DNA from: Candidatus Paceibacterota bacterium
GTDB taxonomy: Bacteria > Verrucomicrobiota > Verrucomicrobiia > Limisphaerales > UBA8199
Assembly: GCA_035452965.1 (NCBI GenBank)
Contig: DAOTCE010000021.1
Span: 22,419 to 86,418 of the forward strand
Direction of reading: 5' to 3'
DNA: 64,000 nt
The position numbers were made by a program, and so were the translations under genes. Positions 1 through 9,940 of this stretch are shown here, piece by piece; position 1 is the stretch's first letter, and each line of letters starts with the position of its first letter. The notes beneath the pieces are model-generated. The model was not told the DNA's origin, did not search any database, and was given only the letters and a program-made list of their open reading frames with translations.

Positions 1-1283
1 CACAAGATTCGCATCAGCTGCTGCACCAGGCGCGTCGGCACGGCCAGTGCCTCGGCGATTTCGACCGAGTCGGGCGGCAGCTCCCCCTTCGCGAACCGCT
101 GGCCGATGCAGGTCATCAGCCGCAGCGCCACGAACTCACGCCCGCGCTGGTTGATGTTCTCAACCTGCCGTTCCTCCAGATACGAAGCCCGGTTCTGGTA
201 CGCGTAGGCCACCTGCGCCCCAAACAGCAGGATCAACCACGCAAAGTAGAGCCCGATCATGAACACGGGCACCATCCCGAGGCTGCCGTAAATCCTGCTG
301 TTGGACACCACGCGCGACACGTAGAGCACGCTCGCGAGGTTGTTGAGATGAAAGAGAATGCCCCCGGCCAGGCCGCCGGCCAGAGCCGCCTGCCAATTAA
401 CGTGCGTATTTGGTATCAGGGCATAAAACAAGGCGAAGGACAGGCACAAGACCACGACCGGCATGAGCTGGAAGATGAGCGGGCCCAAAACCGGCACGAC
501 CGCCAGCCACTGCTGCGTAACCCCCCAGTGTGGTCCGGTCGTCAGCCCCAGCGCGACGGCGATTAACAAAGGCGCCAGGCTGATAACGCCCCAGTAGAGG
601 ACAATCCGCATGAACCAGCTTCGCCCGCGCGCCACGCCCCAGATATCGTTGAAAGTGTCTTCAATCCGGTTCAGCATCGAGATGGCCGCGAACACCAACA
701 GAATACTACCCGTCACTCCCAACGCGCCGCTGCGGGTGTTTTGGATGAACTCGTGGATGCCCCGCGCTATCGCTTGACGCGTCCTGACCACTTGCGCGGT
801 TTCGGCGAAGGCCGGCGGCGCGGCCCCGTTGGTTGCTCCGCCGCCGCCTGAGAGAGCCGGGCTGTTGGTGGGCGCGGACGAAGGTGCGGTCACCTCGGCG
901 GATGCGTTGGTGTCCGTGAACTCCGTAAACCAGTCTTCATCGAGCTTAAGTTCGTTCAGGCCCACCGTTTCCGCCGGCGTGACGCTGGCCACCAGTTGCA
1001 CGATGAACTTGTCAATCTGGTCTTCCCCCTCCTTCTTGAGCACGGCGCTGCTGATGCTCATAGCCACGGCCAGCATGGGAACAAGCGCCAGCACGGTGGC
1101 GTAGGCCAGCGCCGAGGCGCGCACCAGGCAGCGGTTGCGGATGAAGCTCTTGCACACCAGAACCCAGAAATGAACGTAGCGAAGCCAGCGGGAAGTGCCG
1201 GCCAGCGACGCCGGGGCCCGCTCGTCCAGCAGCGCCTCCGCGCGCTGGCGGATCTGATGGAACCTGGAGACCTTTTTCGCCAT
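1..1283 (-). CDS. YihY/BrkB-family inner membrane protein (partial, C-terminus off the left edge)
   Basis: The reading frame starts at ATG 1283 (MAKKVSRFHQ) and stays open to base 1, so about 427 residues are visible and the C-terminus is missing. Several hydrophobic segments follow the family layout, including one with ALAYATVLALVPMLAV and the later GGLAGGILFHLNNLASVLYV and YGSLGMVPVFMIGLYFAWL. This is the YihY/virulence factor BrkB family, once called ribonuclease BN; its function in the membrane is not settled. A low-complexity stretch rich in Ala, Ser, Pro and Gly (about residues 130-155) widens a loop between the first segments. The visible tail after the membrane region looks like the winged-helix-type extension seen in longer family members. 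It is divergent from the permease gene, with about 230 bases between them. Confidence 0.85.
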   Translation of the reverse strand, partial: MAKKVSRFHQIRQRAEALLDERAPASLAGTSRWLRYVHFWVLVCKSFIRNRCLVRASALAYATVLALVPMLAVAMSISSAVLKKEGEDQIDKFIVQLVASVTPAETVGLNELKLDEDWFTEFTDTNASAEVTAPSSAPTNSPALSGGGGATNGAAPPAFAETAQVVRTRQAIARGIHEFIQNTRSGALGVTGSILLVFAAISMLNRIEDTFNDIWGVARGRSWFMRIVLYWGVISLAPLLIAVALGLTTGPHWGVTQQWLAVVPVLGPLIFQLMPVVVLCLSFALFYALIPNTHVNWQAALAGGLAGGILFHLNNLASVLYVSRVVSNSRIYGSLGMVPVFMIGLYFAWLILLFGAQVAYAYQNRASYLEERQVENINQRGREFVALRLMTCIGQRFAKGELPPDSVEIAEALAVPTRLVQQLMRIL

Positions 1284-1515
1284 GCTGACGCCGCCCACGC
1301 TAACAGAGCAACGAGGCAAGTCAATTGCTGGGAAGCGCCAGTGGAACGCGGCCTGGCCGTGCGCGCTCCGACCTGTTCCCTTTCCGCCACCGCGCGAGCG
1401 GGGTGCGCCCGCTGGAATTATGGTGTTGACAGTTTGGCCTCAAATCCGAGTATTCCCTCCCAATGCTTGCCGTCTGTTTGGAGTCAGGCAGCGTAACCAA
1501 ATCGGTAACTGAACT

Positions 1516-2967
1516 ATGAATAATCAACAAGCACAAGTGGTTGGCCAACTCCCGGGATACATCACCAGCGCCGTGCCCAATCCCAAAGACAAGCGCGCGC
1601 CTTGGTACAAGAACACCGCCCCGAGCTACGCGGGAATTTTCCTGTGGTTCGTGTTTTGGCAGGAATCGCTTAAGTCGCACAATCTGGGAGGGACGCTTTC
1701 CCAGGGGATTCTCCTCCCGCTGGTCGCACTCGTGGTCGCGGCGGCGATCTGCCACTACTTGTTCTACCTTGCCCCGGGCATGCTCGGAATGAAGACCGGT
1801 CTTCCGCTCTATATTGTGGGCACCTCCACCTTTGGTTCCCAGGGCGGTTTTCTCATGCCTGGCTTCCTGATGGGCCTCTTGCAGTTCGGCTGGGTGGGAG
1901 TAAATGTCTGCTTCTCCTCCCTGGCACTGGCGGAAGTCATTCCGGTTCCCGCCAAGGCCATTATGGTGGTCTGGGGGGCGCTAGCCTGCTTCGTGGGGCT
2001 CAAAGGCATCCAGTATGTTGCCAGGGTCGCCACTTACCTGCCGCTCATCCCACTGGTTACCCTGATTGTTCTGGTCGCCGCCACCATTGGCAACGTCGGT
2101 CACTTCGATGCGAAAAATCTGACGGCCCTCCAACAGACTTTCCTGGCCTCCAACGATCTGAAGCCGGCGGCGCCCGCGTTGGATGCGTTTACTCTCTTTG
2201 CCGTTGTTGTCGCCAACGTAGTGGGGTTCTTTGCGACCGCCGGCGCGGCTGGCGTGGACTTCGGCATGAACAGCCGCGACAAGAAGGACGTTTCGATGGG
2301 CGGTATGGTTGGAGTAGCACTCGCCATTGTTTTGATTGCCGGCGCGGCCCTGCTGGTGATTGCCGGGGTATATGGATCGGTCGAACTGCAGGCCAAGGCT
2401 CTTGAGGCTGGTAAGGGCGCCAAGAACGGTCCGGGCTTCATCCTCGACGCGTTCAACCTCATTCCTGTGGTCCTGGGACCCGCTGCGGGCAAGTGGGTGA
2501 TGTTCTTGCTGGCGTTGGCGGCCTTCCCGCCGGCCTGCTTCTCGTCGTTCATTGCGGCCAACAGCTTCAAGACCACCCTGCCCAAAGTAAATCCCTTCAT
2601 TTCCGTCGGGATCGGCACCGTCGTTGCTATTTTACTGGCTTGGAGCGGTTACGCCGGCGATGCCGCCGGTAAAGTGTTCCCGATCATCGGCGCCTCCTTT
2701 GGGCCGGTCTGTGGCGCGATGATGGTGGATTACCTGCTCAACGGCAAGAAATGGAGCGGCCCGCGCGCCGGCTTCAACCCCGCCGGCTGGGTAGCCTGGG
2801 CCGCCGGCTTCGTGGTCGGCATCCTGCCCAACCTCAGCGTCAACGTCCCGGCCGCCCCGGTGCTGGCCTTTATAATCGGCGCGGTGGTGTATTTCCTCTG
2901 CGCGAAGATGGGGATGCTCTCGCCGGTAGTGCCGGTCTCCGGCGCAATGGTTGAAGCCACAAAATAA
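1516..2967 (+). CDS. NCS1-family purine/cytosine permease
   Basis: A 483-residue protein with about twelve hydrophobic segments and almost no hydrophilic domain. The N-terminus (NPKDKRAPWYKNTAPSYAG) followed by a first membrane segment, and the motif GLPLYIVGTSTFGSQGG, match the cytosine/purine/thiamine/allantoin permease family (CodB-like, COG1457). Such proteins import nucleobases or related compounds with Na+ or H+. The substrate cannot be read from the sequence, and no catabolic partner gene lies next to it. The ATG at 1516 is the first start after the divergent intergenic region; no strong Shine-Dalgarno is visible. It is followed by dnaE on the opposite strand, so it is probably a single-gene unit. 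Confidence 0.85.
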   Translation: MNNQQAQVVGQLPGYITSAVPNPKDKRAPWYKNTAPSYAGIFLWFVFWQESLKSHNLGGTLSQGILLPLVALVVAAAICHYLFYLAPGMLGMKTGLPLYIVGTSTFGSQGGFLMPGFLMGLLQFGWVGVNVCFSSLALAEVIPVPAKAIMVVWGALACFVGLKGIQYVARVATYLPLIPLVTLIVLVAATIGNVGHFDAKNLTALQQTFLASNDLKPAAPALDAFTLFAVVVANVVGFFATAGAAGVDFGMNSRDKKDVSMGGMVGVALAIVLIAGAALLVIAGVYGSVELQAKALEAGKGAKNGPGFILDAFNLIPVVLGPAAGKWVMFLLALAAFPPACFSSFIAANSFKTTLPKVNPFISVGIGTVVAILLAWSGYAGDAAGKVFPIIGASFGPVCGAMMVDYLLNGKKWSGPRAGFNPAGWVAWAAGFVVGILPNLSVNVPAAPVLAFIIGAVVYFLCAKMGMLSPVVPVSGAMVEATK

Positions 2968-3148
2968 TCCCTCGAGATCATTGTCCGCTCGACCCGCCGT
3001 GATCTGCAAAGGTCAGGGCGGCTTACGTCTGTTTCAGTAGTGGGGGCACAGGGCATTCTCGCAGCCAAGACCCCCCCGGCAAAAGTCACCGGGAGCTTGA
3101 GAGGAAGGCCGACGATGCAGAGCTTCAAGCCAGATTAGGCTGGCGCGC

Positions 3149-6100
3149 TCACCCTTCTGAGCCATTCCCTTCCGCCCGCCGTTCCCAGCGGCGCGGGGCG
3201 CGCTCCGGCAGGCTGGTATCCGCTTTGGCGTAGTAAGTCTCCTCACCGAACTGGTTGTCGGCCGCTTGTTGCAGCTCGCGCGAGGGCGCGACGAAGAACT
3301 GGTCGTGAGTCTCCATGAAGATGACTTCGCCGGTGGGCCGCATAAAGCAGAGGAACAAGGGACACTTGCCCGGGTGCGCCGCCACCAAGGCCTGGACCGA
3401 GTCAAGGTGCTCCGGCTTGAGATGAGCAGTGTGCAGGCGCAGGTGAACTTGTTTCGTGAAACGCAGCGGCGCGTCTTCCAACGGTATGATCTCCTGGGGG
3501 AAGAGCTTGGGCCGGTCATCCCCGAGATTGACTTCGCCGATGACCAGGATGGCTTTGCCCGGCGCCAGCAACTCCCGATACTTGTCGTAGTTCTCGTTCA
3601 GGCAAAGGACCTGCACCGAGCCTTCCAGATCCTCGAGGGTGACCAGCGAATAAGGCTTGCCGCTCTTCTTGGAGACGCCGTTCTGAACTGCCGCGATGAG
3701 CCCGCCGATGCGCGTGAGGCTGCGGCTGGGCAACTGTGCAAGTGTGACGGTGTTGGCCAGCGCGTACTTCTCGAGCACCGGCACGTAGGGGGTAAGCGGA
3801 TGTCCCGTCACGTAAAAACCAAGCAACTCCTTCTCATACGCCAGCAGTTTGTGGTCAGGCCATTCCGGGAAACTGTGGTTTTCCTCCGGAGCCTGCACTG
3901 ACCGGTCCTCCAGGGCACCAAACAGCGAGGCTTGACCGCGCTCCCGGTCGGCGACAATGCTGGCCGCGCGGGCTAGGGTGCGGTCCATTCGCGCGAACAA
4001 GGTCGCGCGGGTCTGGCCCAGACAATCGCAGGCGCCGCACTTGATCAATGCCTCCAGGACCTTGCGATTGACTGTGCGGGCATCCACGCGCTCACACAGA
4101 TCGGCCAGCGAGGTGAACTTCCGTCCTTCACCCCGGCCTTTCAAAATCGCTTGCACCGCGACTTCTCCGACCCCCTTAACGGCCGCCAGGCCGAAGCGGA
4201 TAGCGCTGCCGGGAGCGCCGACGTCCAGTCGGCTTTTAATCTCTGGCGATACTGGTGGCCTTACGGAGTCTGCGGGCGTCTGAAGCCGGCTGGAGGTCGG
4301 CGTTTCCAGTGCCGGCGCGAAATGGACCTGGCTTTCGTTTACATCCGGCGGGAGGACCTCGATATCCATGCTCCGCGCCTCGGCAATGTACTGGCTGAGC
4401 TTGTCGGTGTCCGCCATGTCGTTGGTCATCATGGCGCAGAAGAACTCGACAGGGTAATTGGCTTTGAGATAGGCGGTCTGATACGCGAGGACGGCATAGG
4501 CGGCGGCGTGGGATTTGTTGAAGCCGTACCCGGCAAACTTCTCCAACAAGTCGAAGATCTGGTTCGCCTTCGCCGCGGGTATGTTGTTTACCCGCGCGCA
4601 CCCCTTGACGAAGATCTCGCGCTGCTTGATCATCTCATCGTAGTTCTTCTTGCCCATGGCCCGGCGCAGCAAGTCCGCCCCGCCCAGCGTATAGCCCGCT
4701 AGCGCCTGCGCAGCCTGCATCACCTGCTCCTGGTAAATCATGATCCCGTAGGTCTCGCTGCAAATCGGTTGGAGCAACGGATGCTCATATTCGATGTTAA
4801 TCTCGCCGTGGCGGCGCCGGATGAACTCAGGGATCAGCTCCATCGGTCCCGGACGGTAGAGCGCGATCAACGCTGTGATGTGCTCGATGGAGGCGATCTG
4901 GAACTTCCGGCACAGGTCTCGCATCCCGCTGGATTCTAATTGGAACACGCCGAGTGTGTTTGCCTTGTTCAGCAGGTCATAGGCCTTGGGGTCGTTCAGC
5001 GGCAGTGTGTCAATGGGCACTTCGATGCCGCGCGTCTGCTTGACCATTTCACAGGTGTTGCGAATGACCGTGAGGGTTTTGAGACCAAGAAAGTCCATCT
5101 TCAGCAGGCCGAGCGCACCAACCGGCCCCATCGCATACTGGGTAACGATGCCGCCGTCCTCGTCCTGTTTGAGGGGAAGCAGGTTCACCAGTGGTTGGTC
5201 GCCAATCACCACGCCGGCCGCATGCACCGAGGCGTTGCGCGTGAGGTCTTCGAGAACGAACGCCGTGTCAATCAGCTCGCGCGTAATTTCTTCGTTCTCG
5301 TAGGCCTGCTTTAGCTCAGGTGATTGTTTGAGTGCCTTTTCGAGCGTCATTTTGAGGTCGAAGGGAATCATCTTCGCCAGCCGGTCCCCATCGCTGAAAT
5401 TCAGACCCATCACCCGGCTTACGTCACGGACAACGGCTTTGGCGCCCAACGTGCCAAAGGTAATGATTTGCGCGACGGCATCCCGGCCATACTTCTCCCG
5501 GACGTATTCGATGACATCGGCGCGCCGGTCGTCGGCAAAGTCAATGTCAATATCCGGCGGGTTAACGCGCTCGGGATTGAGGAACCGCTCGAACAGCAGG
5601 CCGTAGCGGATTGGGTCCACGTTGGAGATGCCCAGAAGGTAGGTCACCAGGGAGCCGGCGGCTGAGCCGCGCGCTCCGCAGGGAATGCCCCGCTCATGGC
5701 CGTAGCGGATGAAGTCACTGACAATCAGGAAGTAGCTGACGAACCCCGTCCTCTCGATGACTTGGAGTTCAAGCTGAAGACGGTCCAAGAGAGCTTGGAC
5801 CGCAGCAGCGGCTGGATCCGTGGCGCAGGCGCGGTCGCCCGCGGATTTGCGCGGCGTCCTTGCTGCGAGGCGGTTGGTGCCGACGGAAGCGGGGGGGGGG
5901 ATGTCCCCGGTGTCCGCTGGCGCGGTTGCTTGCGCGACATAGGTTGGGAGCCGTCGCGGATCTTCGACGCGTTCGATAATGAAATCATGCTTCTCGGCTC
6001 GCGCGTGGATGCCGTAGCGTTTGCGCAATCCTTCGGTCAGCAGATGTCGCAAGTAGCCTTCGCGCGTGAAATGCTCCGGCGGATGGAAGACCGGATAATG

Positions 6101-6955
6101 CAGTGTATCGAAATCGATTTCCAGGTTGCACTTGTCAGCCACTTCCAGTGAGTTCAGCACAGCTTCCGGGACCTCGGAAAAGCGCGCCCGCATCTCGTCG
6201 GCGGAGCGGAGATAGAATTGCTGGTCGGCGTAACGCAACCGTTTTGAATCGGACAACTGGGTCTGCGTGCCGATGCAAATCAAACAGTCGTGCGCGTGAG
6301 CATGGTCCTTCTCGATGTAATGCACGTCGTTGGTCGCAACGAGCTTCAGGCCGAACTCCCTGGCCCAAGGGATCAAGTGGCGGTTGACCTTGGCTTGTTC
6401 GGGCAAGCCATGGTGCTGTAGCTCCAGGTAGAAGTTCTCCGCGCCGAGCGTCTGCTTGAACCAGTCGATCGTTTCGCGCGCCCGGGGCAGTTGGTCCTTC
6501 TGAATCAACTCAGGGATTTCACCTTGCAGGCAGCCAGACAGAGCGATCAGCCCCTCCTTGTGCGTGGTTAGCAGTTCCTTGTCTATGCGCGGTTTGTAGT
6601 AGTAGCCTTCCAAGTGCGCCTTGGTGGCGAGCTGGATCAGGTTCTTGTAGCCAACCTCGTCCTTGGCCAGCAGAACAAGGTGGTGATACACATCCCGCCC
6701 GCCTGTGCTCGTCTTCTTCTCGAACCGGCTCCTGGGAGCGACATACACCTCGCAGCCAATGATTGGCTTGATGCCTCGTTTGCCTGCCGCTTCGTAGAAG
6801 TCAATCGCACCGTAAAGCGTGCCGTGGTCGGTGATCGCCAGGGCGGGCAACCGCAGCTCATGCGCTTTGTCCATCAGCCGGTCCAGCCGGCAAGCCCCAT
6901 CGAGTAGTGAGTACTCGGTGTGCAGGTGGAGATGGACGAAATCTGCGTGCGCCAT
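3149..6955 (-). CDS. dnaE: DNA polymerase III subunit alpha
   Basis: The 1268-residue protein opens with the PHP domain (FVHLHLHTEYSLLDGACR, then ITDHGTLYG). It carries the polymerase active-site region around PDIDIDFADDRRADVIEYV, the thumb/fingers segment GYGFNKSHAAAYAVLAYQT, and a C-terminal OB-fold (TRIGGLIAAVQNGVSKKSGKP). It is the replicative polymerase of the DnaE1 type. Two stretches have no counterpart in typical DnaE. One is about 55 residues after VEDPRRLPTY, just before the palm domain. The other is about 35 residues (ETPTSSRLQTPADSVRPPV onwards) before FGLAAVKGVGE. The first contains a run of ten G on the plus strand (5891-5900); the second contains a palindromic repeat. The frame stays open through both. 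The ATG at 6955 starts directly at the PHP domain. Confidence 0.97.
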   Translation of the reverse strand: MAHADFVHLHLHTEYSLLDGACRLDRLMDKAHELRLPALAITDHGTLYGAIDFYEAAGKRGIKPIIGCEVYVAPRSRFEKKTSTGGRDVYHHLVLLAKDEVGYKNLIQLATKAHLEGYYYKPRIDKELLTTHKEGLIALSGCLQGEIPELIQKDQLPRARETIDWFKQTLGAENFYLELQHHGLPEQAKVNRHLIPWAREFGLKLVATNDVHYIEKDHAHAHDCLICIGTQTQLSDSKRLRYADQQFYLRSADEMRARFSEVPEAVLNSLEVADKCNLEIDFDTLHYPVFHPPEHFTREGYLRHLLTEGLRKRYGIHARAEKHDFIIERVEDPRRLPTYVAQATAPADTGDIPPPASVGTNRLAARTPRKSAGDRACATDPAAAAVQALLDRLQLELQVIERTGFVSYFLIVSDFIRYGHERGIPCGARGSAAGSLVTYLLGISNVDPIRYGLLFERFLNPERVNPPDIDIDFADDRRADVIEYVREKYGRDAVAQIITFGTLGAKAVVRDVSRVMGLNFSDGDRLAKMIPFDLKMTLEKALKQSPELKQAYENEEITRELIDTAFVLEDLTRNASVHAAGVVIGDQPLVNLLPLKQDEDGGIVTQYAMGPVGALGLLKMDFLGLKTLTVIRNTCEMVKQTRGIEVPIDTLPLNDPKAYDLLNKANTLGVFQLESSGMRDLCRKFQIASIEHITALIALYRPGPMELIPEFIRRRHGEINIEYEHPLLQPICSETYGIMIYQEQVMQAAQALAGYTLGGADLLRRAMGKKNYDEMIKQREIFVKGCARVNNIPAAKANQIFDLLEKFAGYGFNKSHAAAYAVLAYQTAYLKANYPVEFFCAMMTNDMADTDKLSQYIAEARSMDIEVLPPDVNESQVHFAPALETPTSSRLQTPADSVRPPVSPEIKSRLDVGAPGSAIRFGLAAVKGVGEVAVQAILKGRGEGRKFTSLADLCERVDARTVNRKVLEALIKCGACDCLGQTRATLFARMDRTLARAASIVADRERGQASLFGALEDRSVQAPEENHSFPEWPDHKLLAYEKELLGFYVTGHPLTPYVPVLEKYALANTVTLAQLPSRSLTRIGGLIAAVQNGVSKKSGKPYSLVTLEDLEGSVQVLCLNENYDKYRELLAPGKAILVIGEVNLGDDRPKLFPQEIIPLEDAPLRFTKQVHLRLHTAHLKPEHLDSVQALVAAHPGKCPLFLCFMRPTGEVIFMETHDQFFVAPSRELQQAADNQFGEETYYAKADTSLPERAPRRWERRAEGNGSEG
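4214..4304. repeat. Imperfect inverted repeat inside dnaE
   Basis: Two 22-base arms (4214-4235 and 4283-4304) are reverse complements at 19 of 22 positions and are separated by 47 bases. The core is GCCGACGTCCAGTCGGC on the left and GCCGGCTGGAGGTCGGC on the right. The element coincides with the second DnaE-specific insert and is translated in frame. The core closely resembles the palindrome at 45404-45421. Confidence 0.75.
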
Positions 6956-7263
6956 AGGAACACTCTACGGCTGGACAACCCTGCCGGGCAAGAAGCGATA
7001 ACACGGTGGAGTTCATCCGGGGGCATCCCCTTTCCAGCCCGAACGTGGGTGAGGAGAAACTGCAGGTGGGAATCGGCTTGTTTGTGTTGATACGGAGTGC
7101 CGCCACAGTCTGCCGTTCCTGGCGTGGTAAGCGCAGTCGTGTCCGGCGATTACCGGGCCAGAACTTGCACTGTCCGCGCCCTTCTGCTGCTGGCTGAACT
7201 CCCAAACTAGTGCTTGCTCCTGGTCCGCCCCCGGCCCTATAAGCAGATTCATGCGGAGCGAAA
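6956..7263. other. Divergent intergenic region between dnaE and the 842-residue protein
   Basis: About 308 bases without a supported gene. It must hold the dnaE promoter (minus strand) and that of the next gene (plus strand). No tRNA, riboswitch or convincing promoter pair was recognised. Short open frames here overlap in all frames and have no start signal or domain. Confidence 0.6.
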
Positions 7264-9792
7264 TTGGGAATTATACCCGGGCATGGAGCGGCAAAAGATG
7301 CTTGGGCGTTGTTGAGGTTAACCTCGACCCTTAGACATCCAGCCGTGCGTTGCGTTCTTCCTCTCTATTTCGTAACCGTGGGGGCGTTCGCGCTGGCGGC
7401 GTACGCCGCGGCTCCATCCGCAGCGTCGGCAGACATCGGCCAGGTCTGGGTACCTTCATCGGCAGATAAGGTGGTGCGCGTTAGCGGGGTCTATCCGCAC
7501 CTCGCGGTGTTTAACACCTATGGCGAGTGCGGCATTGGCGCGGTCGTGCCCTGGGCGGACAAGCTCTGGTTTATCACCTACCCGCCGCATTGCCCGCAAG
7601 GAAGCCAGGACAAGCTCTACTCGGTGGACCAGAACCTGAAGCTGGAGATGCGTCCCGAGAGCGTCGGGGGCACCCATGCCAACCGTATGATCCACACCGA
7701 ATCGAGGCAGCTTATCATTGGGCCGCATTTCATTGACGAGGGCGGCAACGTTCGCACCGTGGACATCTCGCGCATGGCGCTGCGCATTACCGGCAACGCC
7801 CGGCACCTCACCGACCCCGCACACAAGGTGTATTTCGTCGGCATGGAGCGCGAACTGTATGAAGTGGATGTCAATACCCTGGGCGTGAACAAGCTGTACG
7901 GTTTGCTCGGTGGCACTTATCCCGGCACCCATGGCAAAGGCGCCGCCACCAGCGCGGGGCACCTGGTCGTGGCCAACAACGGCGAGCGGGGATGGAGCTT
8001 CGCCAAAAACTCGAGTTTTGACGGCCCCGCCGGGTGCCTGGCCCAGTCCGACGGCAAGGATTGGAAACAGGAATGGCAAGTGATCGAGCGTGCGGCGTTT
8101 ACCGAAGTCACTGGGCCCGGTGGCTTGCACGGGAGTGCGCCAGGGGACGATCGCCTGTGGGCGCTGGGCTGGGACAAGCGCTCGGTTATTCTCAAGCTGC
8201 TGGAGCACGGCGAATGGCACACTTTCCGCCTGCCCAAGGGCAGCTATGCTCACGACGCCTTGCACGGCTGGTATACCGAGTGGCCGCGCATCCGCGAAGT
8301 GACCGGGGGACGGTGGCTCGCTCACATGCATGGGCTTTTCTTTGATTTTCCCAGGACCTTCTCAGTCGCCAATTGCGGCGGGCTGCGGACCATCTCCACT
8401 TACACGCGCATGCCGGTGGATTACTGCGCCTGGCAAGGCCAAATCGTGATGGCTCGCGACGATGCCTCGATCATGCAGAACGAACTGGCCGGTCAATCCC
8501 ATTCCGCTCTCTGGTTCGGGAGCTGGTCCGACCTCGAAGGCTTCGGCGCGCCCATCGGCTGGGGTGGTCCGTGGCTGAATGACGACCTCAAGGCTGGCGA
8601 GTCTTCGCCACCTTTCCTCATGGCGGGCTTCAGCGAAGGGACACTGCATCTGAAGCACCGCTCGGATCGCGCCATGGAGTTTGCGGTCGAGGCTGACTTG
8701 CATGGTCGCGGCCAATGGAAGCCGGTAGCCAGCGTGTCTGTGCCCGCCAATGGTTATGCGTTCCGTGTGTTGGATCAGGAGTTGAAGGCCCAGTGGGTGC
8801 GCGTGAAAGCCCGGCAGGCCGTCCGGAGCGCCAGCGCCTTCTTCCATCTTGGCAGCCCGGCGCGCTCCGCTGATCCAGCCCGGTTCGCCGCCCTGGCAGA
8901 CTGCGATTATCGCGGTGCGGTCATTGATGCGCTGGTCAAGCCGGAAGCAGGTGACGCTCGCAAGCTTGTCCTGGCGGCAAACACTTACCAGGGAGGGCAG
9001 GTGAAAGAGCAACACGTCTGGATCATGGATGGCCGGCTTGACTTCAAGCCTTTGGGCGACGCCGCCAGTGACACGCTACTGCGCAGGCAATACGGCACGA
9101 AGCACAGCTTCAGCGTGGATGCCGCGTCGGTGTTGGTAACGGAAGGGGACAGACGCTACCGCCTGCCCAAAAGTGCGGTTGTGTATGACGAGCCCTTTGC
9201 CACCGGCTGGCCGCGCGACCTGCGTGAAGTTGTTACCGAGCGCAGTCTCTTCAACGCTCACGGGACCATTTACGAAGTTCCCCGCTCCGACGCGGGTGGC
9301 TTTCAGCGTATGCGGCCCATCACTACTCACAACAAGCGTATAAGCGACTTCGCGTCTTGGCGCGGTCTTCTTGTCCTTGCAGGTGTGCGCGCCGACGCCC
9401 AACCGGACGAGCATTGCTACAAGTCCGCCGGCGGCAAAGTGGCTGTGTGGTTCGGTAATGTGGACGACCTCTGGCGCATGGGTGCTCCCGTGGGCGAGGG
9501 CGGACCTTGGAAAGACACCCACGTGGCGCCGGACGCGCCCAGCGATCCTTATCTTATGGCCGGCTACCGCACCAAGTCGCTGGCGCTTTCGCACCGGGCC
9601 ACGGCGCCGGTTACGTTCACCATCGAAGTGGACTTTGCCGCTAACGGCGAATGGAGCGAATACCGGAAACTAACTGTCGCGCCTGGAAAGACGGCCCGGC
9701 ATCAATTCCCGGCGGGTTATTCCGCGCACTGGGTGCGGCTGAAGGCCGATCGCGCGGCCAAGATTAGCGCTGTCTTTCGCTATGCGCCTTAG
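7264..9792 (+). CDS. Secreted protein of unknown function with internal duplication
   Basis: The 842-residue frame begins at TTG 7264; there is no ATG near the N-terminus. A GTG at 7345 would leave a cleaner signal peptide (VRCVLPLYFVTVGAFALAAYAA, then SAASA), so the true start is uncertain. No named domain was recognised. Two halves share a conserved block: ALWFGSWSDLEGFGAPIGWG, then PFLMAGFSEGTLHLKHRSD; and AVWFGNVDDLWRMGAPVGEG, then PYLMAGYRTKSLALSHR. Both copies end in a beta-rich segment with (H/Q)WVRLKA. The repeats suggest a beta-propeller or paired beta-sandwich protein exported to the periplasm or surface. An esterase and an alpha-galactosidase follow, so a role in polysaccharide use is possible but unproven. 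Confidence 0.75.
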   Translation: MGIIPGHGAAKDAWALLRLTSTLRHPAVRCVLPLYFVTVGAFALAAYAAAPSAASADIGQVWVPSSADKVVRVSGVYPHLAVFNTYGECGIGAVVPWADKLWFITYPPHCPQGSQDKLYSVDQNLKLEMRPESVGGTHANRMIHTESRQLIIGPHFIDEGGNVRTVDISRMALRITGNARHLTDPAHKVYFVGMERELYEVDVNTLGVNKLYGLLGGTYPGTHGKGAATSAGHLVVANNGERGWSFAKNSSFDGPAGCLAQSDGKDWKQEWQVIERAAFTEVTGPGGLHGSAPGDDRLWALGWDKRSVILKLLEHGEWHTFRLPKGSYAHDALHGWYTEWPRIREVTGGRWLAHMHGLFFDFPRTFSVANCGGLRTISTYTRMPVDYCAWQGQIVMARDDASIMQNELAGQSHSALWFGSWSDLEGFGAPIGWGGPWLNDDLKAGESSPPFLMAGFSEGTLHLKHRSDRAMEFAVEADLHGRGQWKPVASVSVPANGYAFRVLDQELKAQWVRVKARQAVRSASAFFHLGSPARSADPARFAALADCDYRGAVIDALVKPEAGDARKLVLAANTYQGGQVKEQHVWIMDGRLDFKPLGDAASDTLLRRQYGTKHSFSVDAASVLVTEGDRRYRLPKSAVVYDEPFATGWPRDLREVVTERSLFNAHGTIYEVPRSDAGGFQRMRPITTHNKRISDFASWRGLLVLAGVRADAQPDEHCYKSAGGKVAVWFGNVDDLWRMGAPVGEGGPWKDTHVAPDAPSDPYLMAGYRTKSLALSHRATAPVTFTIEVDFAANGEWSEYRKLTVAPGKTARHQFPAGYSAHWVRLKADRAAKISAVFRYAP

Positions 9793-9940
9793 CCAGGGGC
9801 GCCTTCCCCGAGGTTGCAGGGGAGCGACGCGGGCAGAGCATATTTCGTAGGTTCTTCTCTATGTGTTGGGGGAGATGTCTGAAGGACCTCAGCCAGTTCC
9901 CGCTTGACCGCGTTTCGGTCGTCGGCAGCATGATGCCTAC

